32,200 bases of DNA, taken from contig DASXTB010000058.1 in the NCBI GenBank assembly GCA_036505615.1, forward strand, positions 1 to 32,200, written 5' to 3'. This DNA comes from DASXTB01 sp036505615. GTDB taxonomy: Bacteria; Acidobacteriota; UBA6911; JACQSX01. Position 1 is the stretch's first letter, and each line of letters starts with the position of its first letter. This document shows positions 9,253-16,641 of the stretch, one piece after another. The notes under the pieces are model-generated. The model saw only the letters and a list, made by a program, of their open reading frames with translations, searched no databases and was not told the origin of the DNA. A program made the translations under genes and the position numbers.

Positions 9253-9471
9253 TACCTTTTTAAATCAAACTACTATAAAGGGATGTCTCAGCTTGTTGTA
9301 CGAATTGCCGGTTCCCGCCGCTATTACCTCGACACGGGGGAATTGTCCCCTAAGTCGCTTTAATCTCTACCAAAATCAGGAAGAACTGCAACGCGGACGA
9401 GACGGCCCATCCCCTGTGCTGAATATTGATCAGTTGATAAAACCCCATTTCTCAAGAGGAGGACTGTTTTA

Positions 9472-11289
9472 ATGTCGTCTATTGATGTTCCATCGGTGCG
9501 CCGAAAGGGAGGTAAAGAGAAGAGCTTCCCGAAAGGCGAATCACATCGAGCTTCCTTTCGCTCGGTAAACCCGGTTACCTTCGACGTTGACCCCAAGGAA
9601 AGTTACGCTGATTTGCTGAAAGCCTACGATTCCACTTTTCAAAAATACTCTGAAGGCCAGGTCGTCAGGGGTGTGGTTCTTAGTGTTACCAATTCAGATG
9701 TCATTGTCGACGTGGGGTTCAAATCGGAAGGCATAATCTCCCTGGACGAATTTCGCGACGAATCGGGGCGGGTTTCTGTTCAGCCGGGAGACCAGATTGA
9801 AGTGCTGCTCGAGACGACCGAAAACCGCGACGGCTATGTCGTCCTCTCCCGCGAAAAGGCGGAGAAGATGAAGATCTGGGATGATATCGAGCGGGCCTAC
9901 AACGAGCAAACCATCATCAAGGGTCGCGTCATTGAACGAATCAAAGGCGGGCTGGCGGTCGACATTGGGATCCGTGCCTTTCTGCCCGGTTCACAGGTGG
10001 ATCTGCATCCGGTGCGCAACCTTGATGCTTTGCGCGGCGAAGAACTGCAGATGAAGGTGATCAAGGTCAACAAGCGGCGCGGCAACATAGTGCTTTCGCG
10101 GAAAATAGTTCTTGAAGAACAGAGCCAGCGCGCAAAGAGTGAAACGCTGAAAGTACTGGAAGAAGGAATGGTCACAGAAGGCATAGTAAAGAATATTACC
10201 GATTATGGAGCATTTATTGACCTTGGTGGCATCGATGGCTTGCTCCACATAACTGATATGTCGTGGGGACGAGTCAACCATCCTTCGGAGCTGTTCCATG
10301 TAGGTGACAAGATTCAGGTAAAAGTTCTGAAGTTTGACAAGGCGGAAGAGAAGGTATCACTCGGCTACAAGCAACTTGCTGAGGATCCGTGGGAAAGTGC
10401 GGAACACCGGTATAACAAGGGTGCGAAGGTAACTGGAAAGGTGGTTAGCCTGACCGATTATGGCGCGTTTGTGGAGCTGGAGCCCGGCGTGGAGGGCCTG
10501 ATCCATATCAGCGAAATGACCTGGAACAAACGGATCAAACATCCGTCCAAGCTTCTTTCGGTGAGCAGCGAAGTGGAATCGATCGTGCTCGACATCGATC
10601 CGGGCGCGCGACGCATCAGCCTCGGGCTGAAGCAGACAGAGCCAAACCCATGGGACATCATCAGTGAGAAGTATGCTGTGAATGCCATCATCTCGGGAAA
10701 AGTTCGCAACTTGACGGACTTCGGGGCCTTTATCGAAGTCGAGGATGGTGTCGACGGGCTGGTGCATATCTCCGATCTATCCTGGAGCAAGAAGATCAAA
10801 CATCCGTCAGAAGTTCTCAAGAAGGGCGACGTTGTCAACGCAGTGGTATTGAATGTTGACGCCGAGAATCAGCGACTCTCGCTCGGCATCAAACAGCTTG
10901 AACCGGACAAATGGGAAGAGTTTTTCTCCCAGCACGAAATTGGCGATGTTGTTCACGGCAAGATTGTTCGTCTCACCAACTTCGGCGCTTTCGTGGAATT
11001 GGCGGCGGGGGTCGAGGGCCTCTGTCATGTCTCAGAGTTGGACGAGAAGCGCATTGAAAAACCGGAAGATCACTTCTCTGTCGGGCAGGAAGTGGACACG
11101 AAAATAATCAAGATGAATCTGCTCGAAAAAAAGATCGGCCTGAGTTTGAAGGCACTCAAGGAAACCTCGCGTCCGGAGGACGATTTCAAGGCTTACTTGT
11201 CACGAGCTGAGTCGGCATCCAGCACCATTGGGGATATAGCCAAAGAACAGCTGGAAAGCCTCCGCTCGAGCGTCCAGAAGAAGGAATAA
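9472..11289 (+). CDS. rpsA: 30S ribosomal protein S1
   Basis: RNA-binding protein that unfolds mRNA and docks it on the 30S subunit. 605 residues with six S1 (OB-fold) repeats at about 61-128, 145-211, 232-301, 318-387, 405-474 and 491-560. Repeats 3-6 carry the well-conserved [TN][DN][YF]GAF[IV]-x-L ... DGLLHI pattern, while repeats 1-2 are divergent as expected for the ribosome-binding half. The first 45 residues are a basic, low-complexity extension. A good Shine-Dalgarno (AGAGGAGG, 9455-9462) precedes ATG 9472, unlike the SD-less rpsA of enterobacteria. HU and HIT genes follow on the same strand. Confidence 0.96.
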   Translation: MSSIDVPSVRRKGGKEKSFPKGESHRASFRSVNPVTFDVDPKESYADLLKAYDSTFQKYSEGQVVRGVVLSVTNSDVIVDVGFKSEGIISLDEFRDESGRVSVQPGDQIEVLLETTENRDGYVVLSREKAEKMKIWDDIERAYNEQTIIKGRVIERIKGGLAVDIGIRAFLPGSQVDLHPVRNLDALRGEELQMKVIKVNKRRGNIVLSRKIVLEEQSQRAKSETLKVLEEGMVTEGIVKNITDYGAFIDLGGIDGLLHITDMSWGRVNHPSELFHVGDKIQVKVLKFDKAEEKVSLGYKQLAEDPWESAEHRYNKGAKVTGKVVSLTDYGAFVELEPGVEGLIHISEMTWNKRIKHPSKLLSVSSEVESIVLDIDPGARRISLGLKQTEPNPWDIISEKYAVNAIISGKVRNLTDFGAFIEVEDGVDGLVHISDLSWSKKIKHPSEVLKKGDVVNAVVLNVDAENQRLSLGIKQLEPDKWEEFFSQHEIGDVVHGKIVRLTNFGAFVELAAGVEGLCHVSELDEKRIEKPEDHFSVGQEVDTKIIKMNLLEKKIGLSLKALKETSRPEDDFKAYLSRAESASSTIGDIAKEQLESLRSSVQKKE

Positions 11290-11350
11290 CGCACTCTTTA
11301 GCCCTTTTAGTACCCGACATTCGAGAGCCGGTACTGTTCCCGATTTTAGG

Positions 11351-11380
11351 TTGCTCGATTTCTCGTCGCTGTCATATTCT
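11351..11380 (+). promoter_or_regulatory. Candidate promoter of the HU-like gene
   Basis: TTGCTC at 11351-11356 and TATTCT at 11375-11380 with an 18-base spacer, 22 bases before the HU start codon. The matches are partial. It suggests that HU has its own promoter besides read-through from rpsA. Confidence 0.4.
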
Positions 11381-11402
11381 AGTGGCACGCTAGGAGGACC
11401 CA

Positions 11403-11696
11403 ATGACCAAAGCCGAGTTGGTTGAAGAGGTTGCAAAGAACTCCAACCTCACAAAAAAGGATGCCGAAGTGATTGTGCAGACCGTCCTTGACAGCATAAT
11501 TGATTCGCTAAAGGAAGGGAGAAAAGTGGAGCTGCGCGGCTTTGGCAGTTTCCGCCTGCGCCAGCGCTCCAGCCGGACCGGCCGGAATCCCAAGACCGGT
11601 GAAAAAGTCAAAGTACCCGCCAAGCGCATTCCCTACTTCAAACCCGGCAAAGAACTCAAGGACCTCATAAACCAGCAACCTCCCGCCGCTTCTTAG
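11403..11696 (+). CDS. HU/IHF family DNA-bending protein
   Basis: 97-residue nucleoid protein that binds and bends DNA as a dimer. The whole family pattern is present: N-terminal helices (MTKAELVEEVAKNSNLTKKDAE), then VELRGFGSFRLRQR at about 43-56 and the DNA-intercalating arm with GRNPKTGEKVKVPAKR at about 61-76. The sequence RGFGSF and the arm RNPKTG with Pro at the tip are common to HU and IHF-beta, and I cannot decide between the two. TAGGAGG at 11390-11396 gives strong initiation. HU/IHF commonly assists DnaA at the origin, which lies less than 1 kb downstream. Confidence 0.93.
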   Translation: MTKAELVEEVAKNSNLTKKDAEVIVQTVLDSIIDSLKEGRKVELRGFGSFRLRQRSSRTGRNPKTGEKVKVPAKRIPYFKPGKELKDLINQQPPAAS

Positions 11697-12209
11697 ATGG
11701 ATTACCTCTGGACCCCTTGGCGGTTTCAGTACATTTCAACCGCCGGTCAGCCCAGCCAGGAATGTCTCTTTTGCCAGGCAACAAAGGAAAAGGACGACCA
11801 GAAATTGCTCGTCGTGCACAGGGCAAACCAGTGCCTGGTGATGTTAAATCGCTTTCCCTACAACTCCGGACACCTGATGATTGCTCCCAACAGGCACATC
11901 GCGTTGCTTGAAGAGGCCTCCCCCGCCGAATTGCAGGAGATAATGCAGTTGACGGCTCACTGCCAGAAGGGGCTGCGCGAGATTTACGAACCGGAGGGAT
12001 TCAACACCGGAATGAATCTTGGCAAATGCGCCGGCGCCGGAGTCGCCGGCCACATCCACATGCATCTTTTGCCGCGCTGGACGGGAGATTCAAATTTCAT
12101 GACCGTTACCGGCGAGACTCGTGTGCTGCCGGAAGCGCTTGACGTCACTTATCAGAAGGTGCGGAAGTTTTTTGAATCACACTCCGAAAAAGACCGGCTT
12201 GATTATTGA
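11697..12209 (+). CDS. HIT family hydrolase, Ap4A-phosphorylase/hydrolase-like branch
   Basis: 170-residue histidine-triad protein, distinct from the Hint protein at 5.2 kb. The triad is at 119-123 (HIHMH), followed by LLPRWTGDSNFMTV, and the N-terminus has MDYLWTPWRFQYI then CLFC (23-26). This is the architecture of the bacterial and mycobacterial Ap4A-cleaving HIT proteins, so a dinucleoside polyphosphate is the likely substrate; the precise activity is inferred. The start codon follows directly after the HU stop codon with no gap, so both are almost certainly made from one mRNA. The protein is the last gene before the origin region. Confidence 0.85.
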   Translation: MDYLWTPWRFQYISTAGQPSQECLFCQATKEKDDQKLLVVHRANQCLVMLNRFPYNSGHLMIAPNRHIALLEEASPAELQEIMQLTAHCQKGLREIYEPEGFNTGMNLGKCAGAGVAGHIHMHLLPRWTGDSNFMTVTGETRVLPEALDVTYQKVRKFFESHSEKDRLDY

Positions 12210-12358
12210 TCAGGAGAGCAATCGTTTCTTTTAACTGCCTGTTGCTTTCGTTCCGGTAGAACCGTTGCTCTCGACGACAACAACTTTTCACTTCTCGCAG
12301 GCTTCATTTGTCAAGAATTTTTTTCCCCAAGCAACAACTGGTGAAACTGGCACACAAA

Positions 12359-12391
12359 CTCTGAAACCCGCATCAGACGGGCGTTTCAGAG
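12359..12391 (+). terminator. Hairpin after the HIT gene, possible terminator
   Basis: CTCTGAAACCCG and CGGGCGTTTCAGAG pair as a stem of about 12 base pairs with a two-base bulge and a short loop. A T8 run follows only after 13-20 bases, so it may be a weak terminator, a structural part of the origin region, or both. Confidence 0.4.
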
Positions 12392-12426
12392 CGAGCGAAT
12401 TACAGAAAAATTTTTTTTCTTTGTTG

Positions 12427-12456
12427 TTGAAAAGCCGCTCTTCTATTTGCTAGTTT
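12427..12456 (+). promoter_or_regulatory. Candidate dnaA promoter
   Basis: TTGAAA at 12427-12432 and TAGTTT at 12451-12456 with an 18-base spacer. The DnaA-box cluster lies 55 bases downstream, between this promoter and the dnaA start, consistent with DnaA repressing its own gene. Confidence 0.35.
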
Positions 12457-12510
12457 TACTCCTCAAATTCTTGCAGGACCGAAGCGGACACAGAAAAAAT
12501 ACAAGCCAAT

Positions 12511-12542
12511 TTTTCCACAGCTGTGCAAAACGCTGTGGAAAA
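12511..12542. promoter_or_regulatory. Palindromic cluster of three DnaA boxes
   Basis: TTTTCCACA at 12511-12519 (plus strand), TTTTGCACA at 12522-12530 (minus strand) and TTTTCCACA at 12534-12542 (minus strand). All three fit the DnaA consensus TTWTNCACA. The outer two belong to a perfect 11-base inverted repeat (TTTTCCACAGC / GCTGTGGAAAA) with a 10-base spacer that houses most of the middle box. It could serve for origin binding and for dnaA autoregulation. Confidence 0.8.
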
Positions 12543-12682
12543 TCAAAGAATAAAAAACTTGGATCGAGCGGCTGGTTTTGCCCCCGCGTTTCCAGCCGTT
12601 TTCTTGGAAGCGTCTTCCGGTTTCCGGTTGACCGTGCTTTTCAAGAAGTGGTTGTGTCTTCGGCGTGGTTATTTGTGCAGCT

Positions 12683-13975
12683 ATGAATCTGTGGGAAAGC
12701 CTGCTCGCGAAGATACAGAAGAGGACCAGCCACCAGAACTTTGACACTTGGTTCAAACCGCTCGTTTACCTGGGCGAAAGCGGCGGCAAGTTGCTGGTGC
12801 AGGTTCCCAATAACCACTTCAAGTCATGGCACCTGGAGAATTATGACAAGTTGGTGCGCCGCTGCCTGGAGGAGGTGGGGGTTCCGGCTGATGTCTGCTT
12901 CGTGTCACCCGACGAGAAACCACCACTGGAACAGCCAGCGCCCGCCGCTCTCGCCGAACCGCCGACGTTGAATTCGAAATACACTTTCGAAAGCTTCGTC
13001 GTAGGCTTTTCCAATCAGTTTGCGCACGCGGCAGCTCTGGCCATCGCCGAGCAACCGTCAAAGGCTTACAATCCACTTTTCATCTACGGGGGCGTGGGCC
13101 TGGGGAAAACTCATCTGATGCATGCCATTGGGCACTGCCTGCTCAAGAAGTACCCTCATGTGAAGCTGACATACATGTCGTCGGAGCGCTTCATGAACGA
13201 GTTGATCAACTCGATTCGCTACGACCGCACCATCCAATTTCGAGACAAATACCGCAACATCGATGTCCTGCTAATGGATGACATTCAGTTTTTGGCAGGC
13301 AAAGAACGAACTCAGGAAGAGTTTTTCCACACCTTCAATGCCCTGTACGACGCGCAGAAGCAAATCGTCATCTCCAGCGATTGCCCTCCGAAGGAGATCC
13401 CTACGCTAGAGGAACGGCTGCACTCTCGCTTCGAGTGGGGCCTGATCGCCGACATCCAGCCGCCTGATCTCGAGACCAAAATCGCAATTCTGCGCCGCAA
13501 GGCAGAAATCGAGGGGGTGGTCTTGCCAGACAATGTCGCTTTCTTCATTGCCAGCAACATCAAATCAAACATCCGCGAACTAGAAGGGTCGCTGGTGAGA
13601 TTGATCGCCTATTCGTCGCTGACAGGCATGGACATCGATCTTTCTCTGGCCCAGGAAGTCCTCAAGAATATTGTAGGGGATCCACAACGCACAATTTCAA
13701 TTGAAGTCATTCAGAAGGCGGTAGCAGAATATTTCAATCTGAAGGTTTCGGACCTGAAGGCCAAGAACAATTCGCGCAGCATTGCGGAACCAAGGCAAAT
13801 TGCCATGTATCTCTGCAAAGAACTAACTGACTGCTCGCTGCCTCAGATCGGGCGTGGTTTTGGAGGAAAACACCACACAACAGTTCTCCACTCCATCCGC
13901 AAGATCGATGAAATGCGCAAAGTGGATAAGAATATGAACGGCGTGATCAATAAGCTAGTAGGTTCCATTCGTTGA
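12683..13975 (+). CDS. dnaA: Chromosomal replication initiator protein DnaA
   Basis: AAA+ ATPase that binds DnaA boxes and opens the origin. 430 residues from ATG 12683, which starts with the family N-terminus (MNLWESLLAKIQ). Domain I is about 1-75; linker II is short and Pro-rich (78-95); domain III has Walker A GGVGLGKT (136-143) and Walker B LLMDD (196-200); domain IV ends with the box-binding helix-turn-helix and signature near GRGFGGKHHTTVLHSIRKI. An extra upstream GTG (12665) would add six residues without homology. I see no strong ribosome binding site. Flanked by origin elements on both sides, with dnaN, recF and gyrB following. Confidence 0.98.
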   Translation: MNLWESLLAKIQKRTSHQNFDTWFKPLVYLGESGGKLLVQVPNNHFKSWHLENYDKLVRRCLEEVGVPADVCFVSPDEKPPLEQPAPAALAEPPTLNSKYTFESFVVGFSNQFAHAAALAIAEQPSKAYNPLFIYGGVGLGKTHLMHAIGHCLLKKYPHVKLTYMSSERFMNELINSIRYDRTIQFRDKYRNIDVLLMDDIQFLAGKERTQEEFFHTFNALYDAQKQIVISSDCPPKEIPTLEERLHSRFEWGLIADIQPPDLETKIAILRRKAEIEGVVLPDNVAFFIASNIKSNIRELEGSLVRLIAYSSLTGMDIDLSLAQEVLKNIVGDPQRTISIEVIQKAVAEYFNLKVSDLKAKNNSRSIAEPRQIAMYLCKELTDCSLPQIGRGFGGKHHTTVLHSIRKIDEMRKVDKNMNGVINKLVGSIR

Positions 13976-14190
13976 TTTATCCTCAGATTCACAGCCGTAA
14001 CATGTGAAGATTCTGTTTAAATCAGAGAATTCAATGAAGCCGGCCGCATTACAGTCAGATTCAACTTTTTTATCTTCCATTCTTAAACATGCCAAGTGGC
14101 AGACAACCAAGGGTTTCGGTAGATTTCCAACGAATCCACAGTCACTACTAGCTCTACTAGTTTCTATCTTTAAAAATAAAATCTAAGGAG
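13921..14190. promoter_or_regulatory. Probable oriC element between dnaA and dnaN with DnaA-trio-like unwinding region
   Basis: Box-like sites are TTATCCACT on the minus strand (13921-13929, inside the dnaA end), TTATCCTCA (13977-13985) and ATCCACA core (14134-14140). After the last comes a short GTCA linker and then CTACTA, GCT, CTACTA, GTT (14145-14162), then an AT-rich tract to 14183. This order (box, linker, CTA/CTT trinucleotides, AT-rich DNA) mirrors the basal unwinding system of B. subtilis, where DnaA-trios load DnaA onto one strand. The individual boxes are weaker than those upstream of dnaA. Function is inferred. Confidence 0.65.
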
Positions 14191-14201
14191 CGGCAAGAGG
14201 C

Positions 14202-15308
14202 ATGGACTTTTCTGTGAAAAAAAGTGACATCTTCAAAGAGCTCTCTTATGTGCAGGGAGTAGTGGAGCGAAAGAATACAATTCCTATTCTTTCAAACCTG
14301 CTGTTGGAAACCAAGGGAACAGATCTGTTTGTGACCGCAACGGATCTGGATGTCAGCATTGAATGTAGTTGTCCGGCCAGCATTAAAGTAAGCGGGGCAT
14401 TGACAATTTCAGCTCGCAAGATCTTCGAAATTGTACGTCTGCTTCCAGAGTCGGAGATTCATTTCAAGAGTTTGGAAAAGGAGTGGGTCCAGATTACCTG
14501 CGAGAAATCACGCTTCAAAGTTGTGGGTCTCTCCAAGGAAAACTTTCCCACAATCCCGGCGATTAAGGGAGACAGTTGCTATCTTCCTCCGGACGTGATG
14601 CGGTACGTGATCAGCCGGTCGGTTTTTGCCATCACTCAGGAGGAGTCGCGGTATTCTCTGAATGGGGCATTGATGATCTTAAACGCCAGCGCGTTGACTA
14701 TGGTAACCACCGATGGACATCGCCTGGTGTTGATTTCCAAATCGTTGCCGATTCGCGGAGTGGAAGGAGAGCAGCGCGTTTTAATCCCTAAGAAGACGCT
14801 GGTGGAATTAGCAAAACTGCTGGCTGACCATGAATCTGAAGTGCAGTTTGGAAACGACGAAAATCATTTATTCTTTAAGATAGACAAGAGATTGCTGATC
14901 TCACGCAGCCTGGCTGGGCAGTTCCCAAACTATGAAATGGTGCTCCCGAAAGACAACGACAAAAAGATAATTATAAGCACTCCAGACTTCAGTGACGCCT
15001 TGAAACGCATGGCCATAATGGCCGACGAGCGATCTCACGCTGTGAAGCTTGCGCTCAAGGACGGCCAAATGGATATTCAGTCAAGTAGCGCCGATTTTGG
15101 AGAGGCCAAGGAATCCCTGGGCGTACAGTACGGTGGCGAACCGCTGGAGATCAGCTTCAACGCACAATATTTGCTTGATTTTTTGAGCGTAGTCGACGAC
15201 GACGAAGTGCACCTTGAATTGAAGGATAAAGAAACCCAGGGATTGCTTCGACCAGAGAAAAACAGCGAGTACACCTACCAATATATTGTCATGCCGATGA
15301 AGCTGTAG
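14202..15308 (+). CDS. dnaN: DNA polymerase III beta subunit (sliding clamp)
   Basis: Ring-shaped processivity clamp for DNA polymerase III and a docking site for many repair proteins. 368 residues, the normal length, in three similar domains. Recognisable parts are the N-terminal YVQGVVERKNTIPILSNLLLE, the central SRYSLNGALMIL and DGHRLVLI, and the C-terminal end YTYQYIVMPMKL, which matches the family's MPM(R/K)L terminus. TAAGGAG at 14184-14190 serves initiation at ATG 14202. It lies directly downstream of the origin element and precedes recF. Confidence 0.98.
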   Translation: MDFSVKKSDIFKELSYVQGVVERKNTIPILSNLLLETKGTDLFVTATDLDVSIECSCPASIKVSGALTISARKIFEIVRLLPESEIHFKSLEKEWVQITCEKSRFKVVGLSKENFPTIPAIKGDSCYLPPDVMRYVISRSVFAITQEESRYSLNGALMILNASALTMVTTDGHRLVLISKSLPIRGVEGEQRVLIPKKTLVELAKLLADHESEVQFGNDENHLFFKIDKRLLISRSLAGQFPNYEMVLPKDNDKKIIISTPDFSDALKRMAIMADERSHAVKLALKDGQMDIQSSSADFGEAKESLGVQYGGEPLEISFNAQYLLDFLSVVDDDEVHLELKDKETQGLLRPEKNSEYTYQYIVMPMKL

Positions 15309-15405
15309 CAGAAGGCTTCAGCTTCTCTTGTTGACTCACATTTTATTGAAACAGCAACCAGGGTTTATCTTGGTGTGATTGTGTCCGGTGGTTAGAGTTA
15401 TAGGT

Positions 15406-16479
15406 ATGTTCCTCGGCTCCATGAAAGTCGATTCTTTTCGCAACCTCAACACGGCGGAGCTTCAGTTCGATTCTGGTTTCAACATCTTCTTCGGAAATAA
15501 CGGTCAAGGGAAGACCAATCTGTTGGAGGCTATCTATGTGCTGGCCAACACCAAATCGTTTCGGACACACCATCTGAGGGAGTGCGTGCGTTATCAGAAG
15601 GATAGATTCTGGATCCACGGCAATGTCGAGAAGAAGAGTCTAAGGCGATCATTGCTCCTCTCATGGCAGGCCGGCGACCGAGAACTTCGTGTCAATGAAA
15701 AGACTGAATCAATTCTGGGCTACCTAGGCAACCTGGACGCGCTTGTGATCTCTTTCGATCAACTTCCTATCGTGCGCGGCGCTCCCGAGCAGAGAAGAAG
15801 ATTTTTGGACCGCGGAATTGCCCAACTAAAGAAAACCTACCTCTACAGCCTCGCTGAATTCCATCATGTGTTGCAGCAACGTAACCATCTGCTGGTCCAT
15901 ATTCGAGATGGATCTGCACCAGTGTCGGATCTGGAAGTCTGGGAGCCAATATACGCAGACCGCGCGCTTTTCGTCTCCGCCGAAAGAGAACGCTATGTTG
16001 AAGAGCTGAACCGCACCCTTCACCAAGTCCGCTTTTCTTCCGATGCGCTGCTGTTACGCTATGTACGCTCGGCAAAAGAGCTTGAACCGTCCGCTTTCCG
16101 CGAAGCCCTGGCATCGATTCGCGGCAAGGAGATCCATCGCGGCAGGTCTCTTAAGGGGCCGCATCGCGATGATGTGGAGATTCTCATCGATGAGCGGCCG
16201 ATTCAGAGCTTCGGATCGGGTGGGCAGCAGCGGAGCGCCGTTTTTTCTCTACTGCTTTCAGCGACACACCTCTATTTTGTTGAAAATAAAGAATATCCTA
16301 TCCTCCTTATAGACGACGTTGACGCTGAATTGGACATTGAGCGCCTGCAGGGGTTGCTGGACCGATTGGGCGGACAACGTCAGGCCTTTCTCTCCACGGC
16401 CAAGGAAAATGTATTAGGGTCAATAGATTACGGCAAAAAATGGGAAGTTCGGGCCGGCTCTCTGGTGCAGCTTTCCTGA
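15406..16479 (+). CDS. recF: DNA replication and repair protein RecF
   Basis: SMC-like ATPase that helps load RecA at gaps with RecO and RecR. 357 residues from ATG 15406. Walker A is GNNGQGKT at 30-37, the signature-like FGSGGQQRSAVFSLLLS lies near 265-281, and Walker B is YPILLIDDVDAELD with the following D-loop region. The frame is open to a GTG at 15379; ATG 15406 is preferred as it gives the family start (MFLGSMKVDSFRNL). Usual position after dnaN and before gyrB. Confidence 0.95.
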   Translation: MFLGSMKVDSFRNLNTAELQFDSGFNIFFGNNGQGKTNLLEAIYVLANTKSFRTHHLRECVRYQKDRFWIHGNVEKKSLRRSLLLSWQAGDRELRVNEKTESILGYLGNLDALVISFDQLPIVRGAPEQRRRFLDRGIAQLKKTYLYSLAEFHHVLQQRNHLLVHIRDGSAPVSDLEVWEPIYADRALFVSAERERYVEELNRTLHQVRFSSDALLLRYVRSAKELEPSAFREALASIRGKEIHRGRSLKGPHRDDVEILIDERPIQSFGSGGQQRSAVFSLLLSATHLYFVENKEYPILLIDDVDAELDIERLQGLLDRLGGQRQAFLSTAKENVLGSIDYGKKWEVRAGSLVQLS

Positions 16480-16481
16480 GC

Positions 16482-16526
16482 GGGCCTGCGACGTTCAATT
16501 TTCATTGGCGTGGTGGCCCTTTTTTC
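16482..16526 (+). terminator. Possible rho-independent terminator after recF
   Basis: GGGCC at 16482-16486 pairs with GGCCC at 16515-16519, supported by an inner ACG/CGT pairing, and a run of six T follows at 16520-16525. The loop is long, so efficiency may be modest. It would separate recF from the gyrB promoter. Confidence 0.5.
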
Positions 16527-16594
16527 TTCTCAGCTAAATCCGTGGAAACACTTCAAAAGACAGCAATTTATCGCTGTTTTTGCGCCGCCAAAAC

Positions 16595-16603
16595 TGGTAT
16601 AAT
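16595..16603 (+). promoter_or_regulatory. Extended -10 promoter of gyrB
   Basis: TGGTATAAT: a perfect TATAAT at 16598-16603 with the TGn extension. The -35 region (around 16575-16580) is poor, typical of extended -10 promoters. It lies 38 bases before the gyrB ATG. Confidence 0.65.
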
Positions 16604-16641
16604 CGAGCTGTTTTTATGAGAGCCTACGGAGTTAACCCACT

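Larger units (their letters stand above)
9033..9471. other. Divergent intergenic region, rpmE / rpsA
   Basis: 439 bases without a recognised gene, between two divergently transcribed translation operons. It contains the rpmE promoter (9101-9129), a candidate rpsA promoter (9223-9252) and a 26-codon open frame at 9283-9363 without a good ribosome binding site. The stretch 9130-9220 is GC-rich and shows nothing I can name. Confidence 0.6.
12210..12682. other. Origin-side intergenic region upstream of dnaA
   Basis: About 470 bases without a credible gene. It holds a hairpin at 12359-12391, an AT-rich tract with A5T8 at 12403-12430, a possible promoter (12427-12456) and a cluster of three DnaA boxes (12511-12542). 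Combined with the element after dnaA, it fits the upstream half of a bipartite chromosomal origin. Confidence 0.65.

Noticed and set aside
11305..11336. AGTACC/GGTACT hairpin after rpsA as terminator
   Set aside because: Only six pairs with a loop of about 15-20 bases and no T run directly following.
15311..15327. AGAAGGCT/AGCTTCT hairpin after dnaN as terminator
   Set aside because: Short bulged stem followed by CTTGTTG, not a T run; dnaN and recF are likely to be linked.
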